From the NCBI RefSeq assembly GCF_001695625.1, contig NZ_MBPN01000053.1, positions 1-35,206 on the forward strand: DNA of 35,206 nucleotides, in the 5' to 3' direction. The notes beneath the pieces were generated by a model. That model was not told the origin of the DNA. It searched no databases and saw nothing but the letters and a program-made list of their open reading frames with translations. Shown piece after piece: positions 22,510-32,453 of the stretch. Position numbers and translations under genes: made by a program. The stretch is from Pseudomonas defluvii. GTDB lineage: Bacteria; Pseudomonadota; Gammaproteobacteria; Pseudomonadales; Pseudomonadaceae. The stretch's first letter is position 1. Every line of letters begins with the position of its first letter.

Positions 22510-24029
22510 GCGCCGATAACGATCAGAAGAAGAACGTAATAACGAAGCAACGCGGCCTGTATATCGTCGCTGCAGTTGGTGCGCTTGGTGTTGCCATGAA
22601 CTTCATGGGCGGCAACAGCGAAACCACAGGTGCGACTTCGGTTGACGCACCCAAGGCAGTTGAGGTTGGCAGTGACAAAGTCAACTCGATCACCATCCAG
22701 GATAAAGATGCTGCACTGACTCAGTTCGCCAAGAAGATCGAAACCCTTGAGGACAAGATCAAGCGCGGCGAGGAGGATCGCGAGGCTCTCAAGGCGAAGA
22801 TGCTTGAGGACCAACGCAAAGCAGAGCAGAAATCGAACACTGAGATTCGAGCTCTCAGTGAAGAAGTTGCGCAACTACGAAAAGATCAGGTTGACGGTGT
22901 TTACGGCGGTATCAATAAGCTGGACAAAGGCTCCAGCATGCCATTGCCACCCTCCTCTTCTGAAGGGCTAAACCTCGAGGACTTTTCACTCGAGCCGCCA
23001 ATGCCGGCAGTTTCTGCAAACCCATCGAACTCCAACCGTTACGGTCCGAACTATTTCCTGCTCAATGGCGGGGACGCGGGCGGTCAGCAATTCAACGGAA
23101 AAAGCGGAGGCGGCGCGGGCTCTACTGCTGAGACCGAGCAACAGCTGTTTGCCAACATGTCAGCTCCTGAGTCGAATGGCATTCAGCGCGCGGGCGTGAA
23201 TACCTACAACGAGACCGACGCGACCCTCGCAAAGCTGAACGGCCGTCAGCCGAACCCGGACCCGATGCCGGCAGCCCAGCCTCTCAACGCCTCGCTGCCA
23301 ACCCAGATCCAGCGCGAAACGTATGAAGTACCCGCCTTCTCTTTTGTTGAAGTCACCACGCTTCACGGGGTTGCGTGCCCGATCGGCGCCAACGCTCCTG
23401 GAGCATCCGAAGAAGGGAAAATTCCCGCTCGACCGGTAGTTCTTCCGGTGCGCGGCATTTTCAAGGGGCCCAACGGCGCCGAACGAGATCTCGGCACTAT
23501 CCACCTGATGGGCCTCTGCTCTGGCAACCGCAATTCCAGCTCGAATACGGGCCGCGCGACCATTCGCATCGAGCAACTCTCCTACTGGGACGAGACCGGT
23601 GGTGCCCAGACGGTCCCTGCAACCGGGTACATCGTCGATACGCGAGACAACGAGCAAGACGTCTACGGCCGCCTGGACAAGGCCTCAGGCCGCACTCTCG
23701 CTCTCCAGTCAGCTGCAGCAGCCGCAGCGGCCTATGCCTCCACCCTGAGCCAGGCCGAGTTCACTACGAATAGCGCGATGGAAAACGGAACCAGCTCAAC
23801 CACCCGCCAACTGACCGGCGACGCCACGAAGGCGGCGGTCAACGAGGGCATCGCTGGGATGTTCAAGAAAATATCGGAGCGATTCGAGCGTGAAGCAAAC
23901 GCTGCGGTAGACACCGTCATCGTCGAGCCGGGCATCAAGCTGCGCTTCGTAACAGACCAAACCTTCCGTGTTTTGAAACCTGCTGAGGCGTTCGACATTG
24001 ACCCCGGCATGTACGACACCCTGATCTAG
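22506..24029 (+). CDS. traB: TraB/VirB10-type scaffold of the transfer channel
   Basis: GTG 22506 overlaps the traK stop. The 507-residue protein has a cytoplasmic start, transmembrane helix at about 17-34, coiled coil at about 66-130 (KKIETLEDKIKRGEEDREAL), then a Pro/Asn-rich linker. The VirB10/TrbI-like C-terminal domain is YEVPAFSFVEVTTLHGVAC, PVVLPVRGIF, LMGLCSGN and VEPGIKLRFVTDQTFRVLKP. VirB10 proteins span inner and outer membranes. The Ala-rich helix SAAAAAAAYAST is expected for the outer-membrane antenna of this family. Confidence 0.9.
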   Translation: MSADNDQKKNVITKQRGLYIVAAVGALGVAMNFMGGNSETTGATSVDAPKAVEVGSDKVNSITIQDKDAALTQFAKKIETLEDKIKRGEEDREALKAKMLEDQRKAEQKSNTEIRALSEEVAQLRKDQVDGVYGGINKLDKGSSMPLPPSSSEGLNLEDFSLEPPMPAVSANPSNSNRYGPNYFLLNGGDAGGQQFNGKSGGGAGSTAETEQQLFANMSAPESNGIQRAGVNTYNETDATLAKLNGRQPNPDPMPAAQPLNASLPTQIQRETYEVPAFSFVEVTTLHGVACPIGANAPGASEEGKIPARPVVLPVRGIFKGPNGAERDLGTIHLMGLCSGNRNSSSNTGRATIRIEQLSYWDETGGAQTVPATGYIVDTRDNEQDVYGRLDKASGRTLALQSAAAAAAAYASTLSQAEFTTNSAMENGTSSTTRQLTGDATKAAVNEGIAGMFKKISERFEREANAAVDTVIVEPGIKLRFVTDQTFRVLKPAEAFDIDPGMYDTLI

Positions 24030-24038
24030 GAACCAGCC

Positions 24039-24362
24039 ATGAACATCCGCCCATTCTTGGCCTTGGCCACCGCATTGCTTCTCAGCGGTTGTGCCAGTGA
24101 GGAGCCTTTCAAAAACAGTGCTTCGATGGACCAGATCTACGATGCGGTCCATGGCAGCGCCAGCAGAGACACGGTCTCGCTCCTGCGCCAAGGCCTGCGC
24201 GCGCGTCCAGAGCTTGGCTCTTCGGAACCGTACTTTCCGATCCGAAACCCGGACGTCGTAGCTCCGGTATGGGTAGTGCCATACGCCGACGCCAAAACCG
24301 GCGTGAAGCATGGCGGCCGCTGGGATTACATCATCGTGGAGGAAGCAGATTGGGCAAACTGA
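24039..24362 (+). CDS. TraV-like transfer lipoprotein
   Basis: The 107-residue protein has a lipoprotein signal with lipobox LLSGC (Cys18). The mature part contains SMDQIYDAVHGSASRDTVSLLRQGL and RNPDVVAPVWVVPYADAKTG, like the small lipoproteins of ICE transfer regions that stabilise VirB9/VirB10 at the outer membrane. It follows TraB by nine bases, the TraV position. Its 3' end overlaps the next gene by 13 bp. Confidence 0.75.
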   Translation: MNIRPFLALATALLLSGCASEEPFKNSASMDQIYDAVHGSASRDTVSLLRQGLRARPELGSSEPYFPIRNPDVVAPVWVVPYADAKTGVKHGGRWDYIIVEEADWAN

Positions 24363-24823
24363 CCATCGGCCTCTGCCTCCTGGCAGCGGCATCCACGGCT
24401 TTGGCTGAGGGTGTTCCCCAGATGTACAAGGACGCCATTCGCGAACACCACACAAAGATGATCCTGGGGTCAGGCCAAGACCTGACTGTTCTTCAACCTG
24501 ACGTCGTTCTCTATCGGAAAATTTTCCAAAAGGAAAACACAACTGATCGCCGCGAGCTGATTCAGGCAGACGAAATTCCTTGGGCACAACTCTTCAAGAA
24601 CCAGGACCTCACCCTTGGTGAAATCGTCCGTCTCTCGGCCGCAGCGTCCGGCTACGACTCTCGCTTCGATCCACAAGTCAACCAAGACCAGGTGATCAAG
24701 CTCAACTCTCATCCCAACTCGCTGCGCGACCTTGCGGAATACCTCACCCGGGTCAGTGGCGCTCGCGTGACCGTCTACCCGGAAGGGCGTGTGGTTACCG
24801 CAACACTCAAGGGGCAGGGTTGA
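24350..24823 (+). CDS. Periplasmic protein with a secretin-N0/TcpQ/DotD-like domain
   Basis: The start chosen is TTG 24350, with GGAGGA seven bases upstream; it gives 157 residues with a signal peptide (about 1-20, ending STALAEG). A longer in-frame start at 24269 lacks a signal and overlaps the lipoprotein gene. The C-terminal part (about 90-150: LTLGEIVRLSAAASGYDSRF, NQDQVIKLNSHPNSLRDLAE, RVTVYPEGRVVTATL) follows the beta-alpha-beta pattern of secretin N0 domains, found also in DotD and TcpQ. Such domains ring the outer-membrane channel. It lacks a lipobox, unlike DotD. It lies directly before traC and is coupled with it (the stop overlaps the traC start). Confidence 0.65.
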   Translation: MGKLTIGLCLLAAASTALAEGVPQMYKDAIREHHTKMILGSGQDLTVLQPDVVLYRKIFQKENTTDRRELIQADEIPWAQLFKNQDLTLGEIVRLSAAASGYDSRFDPQVNQDQVIKLNSHPNSLRDLAEYLTRVSGARVTVYPEGRVVTATLKGQG

Positions 24824-27771
24824 TGGCCAATGTAAAATTTGACGACCTGCATCTCTACGACACCGAGCTGGCTGGCTTGGCTCGCCGCGGGTATCAGGGC
24901 GGCATGCCCATCCAGTTGCTTTCCGATGCATTCCTGTACGAGAAGCATGGCAGCTATTTCCACACCATCGATGGTCGCTTCGCCAAAATCTGGAAGCTAC
25001 GAGGTATGGATGCCTCGCTCCTGAACAACGATGACCTGTGGTCCCTCAGTAAAGGTCTTGGTGATGTACTGAACAAGTACCCATCTGGATCGGCCGGCCA
25101 ATTCATTCGTCACACCCATCGAGATATTCGCGAAGTTCTTGGGATCTACCGTGCCGGTATTGAAGGCGGAGAAGATGAGTTCGCTCTCGAAATCGCGAAC
25201 TCGATCGTCGAACGACAGATCGTTGCGGCAAGCTCGCCTGAAGGTTTCTTCACAAAGCTCTCCACCGAGGTCCTTGAGCGCATGCGTGAGGACTCTCTGG
25301 CCGAGATCGAGGATGAGAAGCTTCGAAATAATGTGCGGACTCTTCTCATGGGCGGAGACCCCTGGGCGGAAGAGGGAGAGGATGACGTTCGGGCCAATGT
25401 CACCGAGCAGATTGAGCGCGAAGTAAGCCAAGGTCGCTATCCCTTTGTAACGGACTTCTACCTGGTCTTGCTCTGGAGTCCGGATTACCTCTTCGGCAAG
25501 TTCATCGACAACACCGCGAAGAACGCACTGGCTTCGATGGGGCTTATCGACGCCAACAAGCTGGCTCATAAGGAATACACGAAGCACGCAAGACGCTTTG
25601 GCCAACTCTGTCATGAGATCGGCCAGGCTTTGGCCACGTTCGGGTTCCAGCCGGGCTCGCTTAACGGCCAAGGCCTCATCAACCTTCAGTACCAGCTTTT
25701 CAACCCCGTTCGCTGCTTCAAGGTCGACCCGCCCAAGTACCGGCCTGACTTGCCCATCCTGGATTGCTTGAAGAACCCGAGCCAAGTCGCGTACCGGGAA
25801 ACTCTCAACAATGCCCCGATGTTCGCCTCTGTCGAAACTGAGGAGAAAGGCTGGACGATTCACGATTCTGGCGTCCCCTACTTCATCCGCCCAGTCTCGG
25901 TACTGGGTAAACCAACCTCGAGCTTCCCGGGCATGCTGCAGGTGGCCATGTCGGGCATCGAGAGCGAATCGCTGATCACCATCAACTGGAGCGTGCCCTC
26001 CCCAGTAGCGATGATGAGCCGCCTATGGACTCGTGGGCGCATGCAATCCGGGAAAGAAGCCATGAAAATTGGCGACAAGGATCTGCTGGCTCAGCAGCGC
26101 AATGACCTGGAGAAGGTTAAATCCAAGATCAGTGCGGAAAACGCCAACAACCGCGAGCAGTTTTTTGACGTGTCGCTTCACATCAACCTGATGGGGTTCG
26201 TCGAGGCCCAGGTCGATGATCAAGCCATGCAGTTGGAGAACATGCTTTGGCGTGTGGGGCACAAAGAATCCCTTCGCGGCGACGCTGCTGTCAGGAACAG
26301 CATGCCGTTGAACTTCCGCAAGAGCAGCATGAAGCTCTTCCGTCGTGACACCCCTCACCTCACGGAAAGCTTGTCCCATCTGTGTCCGTTCTTTGTTGAA
26401 TACCAAGGCTGCTCCGACCCTGCAATCCTGATGAACAACAGGGCGGGACAGCCGATCTATCTGGACCTGTGGGGCCAGATGACGAACACCGCGCATAGCC
26501 TGATTTGCGGTAGTACCGGTACTGGTAAGTCGTTCACCTTCAACAACCTGTTGATGGCCTTGAGGGTGAAGTACCGACCGAAAGTCTGGATCATCGACAA
26601 GGGCGACTCCTACGAGAGCCTCTGCCTGGTTCTCGATGGCAACTACATTCGCCTTGCGACCGAGCCGTTCAAAGAGCCGATCACCGGGCGGACCATCAAC
26701 CCCATCTGTATCAACCCGTTCTGGATCGGTAAAAACGACGACGGCAACAACGAAATGCCGACGTTGGAAGACATGTTCTTCATTGCTCGCATGCTGGTGA
26801 TGATGATCACCTCCAGCGCTGCAGAGCAGTCCAAAACATCGGTCATTACCCCAGTGACAGTGCCTCTGCTGTATCAGGCACTCAACGAGTTCTATACCGA
26901 CTGGGTAGCTACCAAGCCGAAGGACGAACCTCGTTTCAGGGACTTCATCCCTTACCTCGACAAAACTGAGTTCACTGAACAGTCGGGCAGATCGCTCGTC
27001 CAGGCGCTCACCCTCTACTACGGGGCCGGGCCATTTGCAGCTCTCTTTGACGGCTTCCTGCAGGTCCAATGGGAGAACGACTTTACCGTTCTCGAAACCC
27101 AGCGGATGGCAAAGTCTCCTGCCCTACCCGTAGTCACTCTGGCCCTGTTCCGCCAGATCGACTTGTACTGCAAGTTCAAGCTTGAACGTAGCCGCAAGAA
27201 GATCGTGGCTGTCGACGAAGCGTGGGCAACCCTTTCTGACCCGACTGCCGCATCGGCGCTCTCCAGCTTCTATCGAGAACTCCGCCGCTATGGTGCCGGC
27301 TGCTTGCTGATTTCTCAGACCGTGAAGGACTTCGTCAACCTGATCCGTGCTGAGTCAGGTGGGAATGGCGAGTCACAGGACGGCATCCTCGAGAACACAA
27401 GCCATTACTTCTTCCTGGCCTGCTCGCAGTCGGACTACGACATCGCGAAGGAATTCCTCGCATTTACTGCCGAGGAGATTGAGCTTTGGCGATCGCTTGC
27501 ATCTCTGCCCCCGCTGTACAGCGAAGTCTTTTACCGGATGCGGACAACCAAATCCGAATACTACAGCGGTGTCTTCCGGCTCTTCGCCAGCCCCATGGCG
27601 CTTTGGATCGCCTCGTCCCATCCGGACGACTACCAAATGCGCGAGCGCAAGACCCAGGAGCTTGTGCAGAAGCACTCCATCTCCGAATCAAAAGCTCGCC
27701 AGAAAGCAATCTCCGAGCTCGCAAAATCTCACCCGTATGGTGCTCGATACCATGTCAATCAAGCTGCTTAA
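24823..27771 (+). CDS. traC: TraC/VirB4-type conjugative ATPase
   Basis: ATG 24823 follows AAGGGG and gives 982 residues. The N-terminal half is a TraC-type domain (about 20-450) with FHTIDGRFAKIWKLRG near the start. The ATPase half has Walker A GSTGTGKS (about 563-570) and Walker B IVAVDEAW (Asp and Glu near 798-799). Further motifs include WIIDKGDSYESL and ELRRYGAGCLLISQTVKDF, as in the VirB4 group. VirB4 ATPases power pilus assembly and substrate transfer. The gene is full length and its last 20 bases overlap the next gene. Confidence 0.95.
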   Translation: MANVKFDDLHLYDTELAGLARRGYQGGMPIQLLSDAFLYEKHGSYFHTIDGRFAKIWKLRGMDASLLNNDDLWSLSKGLGDVLNKYPSGSAGQFIRHTHRDIREVLGIYRAGIEGGEDEFALEIANSIVERQIVAASSPEGFFTKLSTEVLERMREDSLAEIEDEKLRNNVRTLLMGGDPWAEEGEDDVRANVTEQIEREVSQGRYPFVTDFYLVLLWSPDYLFGKFIDNTAKNALASMGLIDANKLAHKEYTKHARRFGQLCHEIGQALATFGFQPGSLNGQGLINLQYQLFNPVRCFKVDPPKYRPDLPILDCLKNPSQVAYRETLNNAPMFASVETEEKGWTIHDSGVPYFIRPVSVLGKPTSSFPGMLQVAMSGIESESLITINWSVPSPVAMMSRLWTRGRMQSGKEAMKIGDKDLLAQQRNDLEKVKSKISAENANNREQFFDVSLHINLMGFVEAQVDDQAMQLENMLWRVGHKESLRGDAAVRNSMPLNFRKSSMKLFRRDTPHLTESLSHLCPFFVEYQGCSDPAILMNNRAGQPIYLDLWGQMTNTAHSLICGSTGTGKSFTFNNLLMALRVKYRPKVWIIDKGDSYESLCLVLDGNYIRLATEPFKEPITGRTINPICINPFWIGKNDDGNNEMPTLEDMFFIARMLVMMITSSAAEQSKTSVITPVTVPLLYQALNEFYTDWVATKPKDEPRFRDFIPYLDKTEFTEQSGRSLVQALTLYYGAGPFAALFDGFLQVQWENDFTVLETQRMAKSPALPVVTLALFRQIDLYCKFKLERSRKKIVAVDEAWATLSDPTAASALSSFYRELRRYGAGCLLISQTVKDFVNLIRAESGGNGESQDGILENTSHYFFLACSQSDYDIAKEFLAFTAEEIELWRSLASLPPLYSEVFYRMRTTKSEYYSGVFRLFASPMALWIASSHPDDYQMRERKTQELVQKHSISESKARQKAISELAKSHPYGARYHVNQAA

Positions 27772-28129
27772 AACCCTCGCGGCGGTAGCCGCACTCGCCT
27801 CGCTCGCAGCTTGTTCGTCGAAGTACGAACCGCGCGAAACGATCATCGAGGAGCAGGCCAAGCCTATTAAGCCCCTCTACGCCCCCAAAACCGAACTCGA
27901 GCGCCGCGCTTACGAGGAAGGCGTCACACAGGTCCTCACAGATCTGAAGGGAAAGATGCGTGCACGCGATCGGTTCACCTGGGACCCGCCGATCATTCAG
28001 TGCGGTGTTGATATTCCTGCACGGGTGCAAAACGGAATGCTGGTCCCGGGCCACAAGGAATGCGTCCAGATCGCTCCAGGTCGCTGGACCGAAGAAGCAC
28101 CAACCTATCTGCCGGTATTGGGAAATTAA
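27752..28129 (+). CDS. Lipoprotein following TraC, DotC-like in part
   Basis: Start ATG 27752 (alternative ATG 27737) gives 125 residues with lipobox LAACS (Cys near 21). The mature part has PLYAPKTELERRAYEEGV, WDPPIIQCGVDIPARVQNGM and VPGHKECVQIAPGRWTEEA. The order of a helix, a PPII box and a final W-rich stretch recalls DotC/TraI lipoproteins of Dot/Icm and IncI systems, but it is much shorter and this is a weak match. The two conserved Cys (C in IIQC and KEC) may form a disulfide. It overlaps traC by 20 bp. Confidence 0.6.
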   Translation: MSIKLLKTLAAVAALASLAACSSKYEPRETIIEEQAKPIKPLYAPKTELERRAYEEGVTQVLTDLKGKMRARDRFTWDPPIIQCGVDIPARVQNGMLVPGHKECVQIAPGRWTEEAPTYLPVLGN

Positions 28130-28132
28130 GCC

Positions 28133-29414
<1,282 letters not shown>

Positions 29415-29434
<20 letters not shown>

Positions 29435-30074
29435 CGTCCTCCGTCAGGTCTCACCGGATGAGCAACTCAATCTGGAGCGCCTGGCCGACGAGGTGAATCG
29501 CAGCTACTTCGGAAATTCCATCAACATTCGCCCGCGCTGGGGCATCCCCAGCGCCTGCGAGTCCCCAGAGCCTAAGACTGAGATCAATCATCTCTCTCCA
29601 CAGGAGCTGAAGGATTTGCAGGCGGGTGTTGAGGCCTACCACAAAAAAGATCTTCAACAAGCCAAAACACTCTTGGAGCAGTTTTCACCTAACGGCCCAA
29701 GAGACGCAGCACTGCTGTACGTACGAGTGCTCACCCTGCTGAAAGATCCAACCTGGCCGGATGTGGCCAAATCGGTGAACAGAGTTTGCGACGACACGAT
29801 CTACGTCGCCCCGGGCAGCATCGAAATGGTCAGCGGCGAGGAGTCGCTTCTGGTTCATCCGATCCTCTCAAGATCGGCCGGCAATGGAGCACCGATTTTC
29901 GTCATCCGGTACATCATCCATCACGAGATGGTTCACAAGTTCCTTGGTACCTCCTCTACAGACCCTCACCCGGAAGCTTTTCGACGTCTTGATGCCTGCG
30001 CACGTGATCGTTCACGCGCTTTGCAGTGGTTGCGCAAGAACCATTTCACAACGATCGAGGATTCGTCCCGATGA
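29415..30074 (+). CDS. SprT/YgjP-like zinc metalloprotease with inserted helices
   Basis: The start is ATG 29415, overlapping the previous gene's end by 20 bp; 219 residues, no signal peptide. The N-terminal part LERLADEVNRSYFGNSINIR and PRWG matches the start of SprT-like domains. The zinc site is IIHHEMVHKFLG (His170, Glu171, His174) with His185 in PHPEAFRRL, like HExxH...HSxAF of the YgjP/SprT group. Upstream of it, EESLLVHPILSRS, then FVIRY, matches the beta-strand and helix before the SprT active site. Between the halves (about 50-125) lies a helical segment with a TPR-like look (LQAGVEAYHKKDLQQAKTLL). It is cytoplasmic, which contrasts with the envelope proteins around it. A role in processing a transfer protein or in clearing DNA-protein crosslinks is inference. 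Confidence 0.8.
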
Positions 30075-30775
30075 GATGGATTTTGATTGCACTCCTGTTG
30101 ATCACCTCGGCCACTGTCTCGGCTCAGGACTATGACTACCTCATCGACGCTACGGCAGCCAGATACGGAAACGATCGACTCGTGTTCCGGGCAATGGTGC
30201 AGAAGGAATCCAGAAAACAGCCGTGGGTATTCAACGTAGACGGCGAAGGATTTTGGTTCCAGACCAAAGACCAGGCCGTCAATGCCCTTTGGGCGCTCAC
30301 CTCCGCACCCTGGCTTGTAAAGATCATCCCGGACAAAAACTCCAAAGCAATACGGCGGTTCTTCCCATCTGAACGAGCTGCAATGAGTTTCGCCAATAGC
30401 TATCAGCGCAGCAGACAGGCCCAGGGCTTCCCCGCTCTCCTTCAACGAATGGATGACGCGAAAGAAGTCCTCGATGGGCAGCTGCGCGTGCGCAAAGTCT
30501 GGCTACTCAATACCGATCTCGGAATCGCGCAAATCAACTACCGCTTTCACGGCAAGGGCAAGGCCACTGTCCAGCAGTGGCTCGATCCTGCTTTCAATCT
30601 TGACTACGCAGCCCGCCATCTCACGGACCTGAAAAAGCGGTACGGATCAGATCTTCAGGCGGTCGGCTACTACCACTCCAAGACCAAAAAGTACCGCGAC
30701 ATTTACATGAAAGAGTTCATGCCGATCTATCACGAGGAGAGAGCCCGTGCGGGTATTTCTATTGCTGCTAAGTAG
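30071..30775 (+). CDS. VirB1-like lytic transglycosylase
   Basis: ATG 30071 overlaps the previous stop by four bases and gives 234 residues with a signal peptide (1-18, ending VSAQD). The SLT fold is shown by VFRAMVQKESRKQPW, with catalytic Glu46, and by NTDLGIAQINYRFHG and DYAARHLTDLKKRYG. Such enzymes cut peptidoglycan locally for assembly of the transfer channel. It overlaps the next gene by 29 bp. Confidence 0.92.
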   Translation: MRWILIALLLITSATVSAQDYDYLIDATAARYGNDRLVFRAMVQKESRKQPWVFNVDGEGFWFQTKDQAVNALWALTSAPWLVKIIPDKNSKAIRRFFPSERAAMSFANSYQRSRQAQGFPALLQRMDDAKEVLDGQLRVRKVWLLNTDLGIAQINYRFHGKGKATVQQWLDPAFNLDYAARHLTDLKKRYGSDLQAVGYYHSKTKKYRDIYMKEFMPIYHEERARAGISIAAK

Positions 30776-31550
30776 CCTGCTGATCAGTACCTCACTGAAC
30801 GCAGCGGAGAAAGGTCCTTCAGAGGATCAGCGCGTCGGCGAAGGCCTGGTACTCATGCTCAAAGGGGAAAACCAGAAGGCCTGGGATCTTCTTTTCCCCG
30901 AAGCCAAAGCAGGCAACGTTACGGCGATGTACCACCTCGGGATGATGATGATGCGGGCAACAAATACCCCGGATCATTTGCAGAGGGCAAAGACCTTCTT
31001 CGAGGCAGCCGCCAAGCGTGGCCATAAGGGCAGTGAGGCAATGCTCCTGCAGGTACAGAAATCCTTAGCTGCAGCCACGCCAGGCACCCTCCCCTCGATT
31101 GCCGGGAGAAGCGGCCTCCCGGTCCCGGCAGATCTGGAAGGAGCTAAACGGCAAGCCGAACGCATGAGGCAACAGGTTGGCCGTTTCATAGATCCTCTAC
31201 GTGAGGCCGCTGCAGAAGTGACGATCATGTCGTTCGTGTCCGACAACTCGGATGCGGTCGAAAAGATTCGCTCTGCGATCGACGAGGTCCGGGCCCGTTT
31301 TGGTGATCGAGTAGACGCTCAGTTCTACGTCGTGATCGATCAGGCCACATGGGACCCCAAGCGAGTTTTCAATCAGCAATCCGGCCAACTTCCAATGTTG
31401 GGGTTCACCCCTGACATGGGTGGGCGGATTGCCAGCCAGTACGGTGTGCGAAGCACGCCGGCACTGGTCCTCATTCCCAAGAACGGACAACCCAGGGTGG
31501 TCAACAACCCTGCCTCATTGGTTGCCGATCTCACATCGTTCCTGAACTGA
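30747..31550 (+). CDS. trbC: TrbC-like protein with N-terminal Sel1 repeat
   Basis: GTG 30747 gives 267 residues with a signal peptide (1-19). Residues about 35-95 have Sel1-like TPR features (GNVTAMYHLGMMMMR, FFEAAAKRGHKGSEAML). The C-terminal part (about 155-265) is the F-type TrbC thioredoxin-like fold: VTIMSFVSDN, a QLPMLGFTPDMGGRIASQYG segment and VRSTPALVLIP with the cis-Pro. It has no CxxC and so is not a redox enzyme. F-type TrbC helps pilus assembly with TraW. The Sel1-TrbC fusion is unusual compared with the stand-alone F form. Confidence 0.85.
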   Translation: MRVFLLLLSSLLISTSLNAAEKGPSEDQRVGEGLVLMLKGENQKAWDLLFPEAKAGNVTAMYHLGMMMMRATNTPDHLQRAKTFFEAAAKRGHKGSEAMLLQVQKSLAAATPGTLPSIAGRSGLPVPADLEGAKRQAERMRQQVGRFIDPLREAAAEVTIMSFVSDNSDAVEKIRSAIDEVRARFGDRVDAQFYVVIDQATWDPKRVFNQQSGQLPMLGFTPDMGGRIASQYGVRSTPALVLIPKNGQPRVVNNPASLVADLTSFLN

Positions 31551-31559
31551 GGTCACCCT

Positions 31560-32453
31560 ATGAACCACAAGCTCAAAATCGGGCTCGCCTTCGTCGCCGG
31601 CGCACTGATTTCCAACGCAGGCACTGTCATGTCCAACGTGCCCAACGGCCAGGATGTCCTCGCGGAAGCCTTGTCTTCGGCGCTGGATAGGGTGAATCGG
31701 ACTGCACGGGATCGTGAGAATGAAGAACTCGACAAACTCCCGAACATCCTCGACTGCCAAAACATGCAGTGGATGAAAAACTGCACAGAGCTCAATCGAA
31801 ACGCGAAGAAAAACCCGAACGCGCCTCTGCGAATTACCAACAACAAAGGGCTCGAATTCAACTTCCAACCGGGCACCCCGAGTGCAGTCATTCGCCTACA
31901 GCTAGAACAGTCTCCCGAGGCCGCCAACGAGTTGGTCAGCTACATGGACCAGACCTGGGGCCAGTATAAGCAAGCGGCGAATCTCTACCAGATGGCGATG
32001 TGGCAACGCGGCGACCTCCAACACATCAAGGGGCTTGACGCGGCCATGGAAGAGTCCGCGGCGAAGAAGCCCATCGACACCGACTCGTTGAGCATCTCGG
32101 TATTCACTGAATCCACCTGCCCTGTCTGCGATCGTCAGTTGGCCACTCTCGGCAGGCTGGTTCAGAAATATCCGAAGCTGAAGGTGCGGGTCTTCCAACT
32201 CGATCGGGATGCAAAGGTCTTCGCAGAGAAAGTGACCGCGCGTGGCTTGACCGGGCGGATGCTCAGCCAGGCTGAAAGAGACAACGTCACGAAGATGGGC
32301 ATCACAGCCTGGCCCATCACTTGGATCGACAACATGAAAGTGAGCCGAAGAGAAACTCTGGTTGGCAACAGAACCATGAACCAGCTGGAGGGCCGACTGA
32401 TGGCAATGACATACGTGAAGAACACCACTGTTGCGAAGAAGGATTCCAAATGA
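31560..32453 (+). CDS. traF: TraF-like thioredoxin-fold pilus assembly protein
   Basis: ATG 31560 follows GAGG, 297 residues. The N-terminal hydrophobic segment (about 6-22) anchors or exports it. A helical part with DCQNMQWMKNCTELN follows. The thioredoxin domain has the active site TCPVCDRQL (Cys187 and Cys190) and the cis-Pro loop AWPITWI. TraF/DsbC-type proteins shape disulfides of transfer proteins in the periplasm. The CPVC motif shows a redox role. The next gene overlaps by four bases (ATGA). Confidence 0.88.
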   Translation: MNHKLKIGLAFVAGALISNAGTVMSNVPNGQDVLAEALSSALDRVNRTARDRENEELDKLPNILDCQNMQWMKNCTELNRNAKKNPNAPLRITNNKGLEFNFQPGTPSAVIRLQLEQSPEAANELVSYMDQTWGQYKQAANLYQMAMWQRGDLQHIKGLDAAMEESAAKKPIDTDSLSISVFTESTCPVCDRQLATLGRLVQKYPKLKVRVFQLDRDAKVFAEKVTARGLTGRMLSQAERDNVTKMGITAWPITWIDNMKVSRRETLVGNRTMNQLEGRLMAMTYVKNTTVAKKDSK

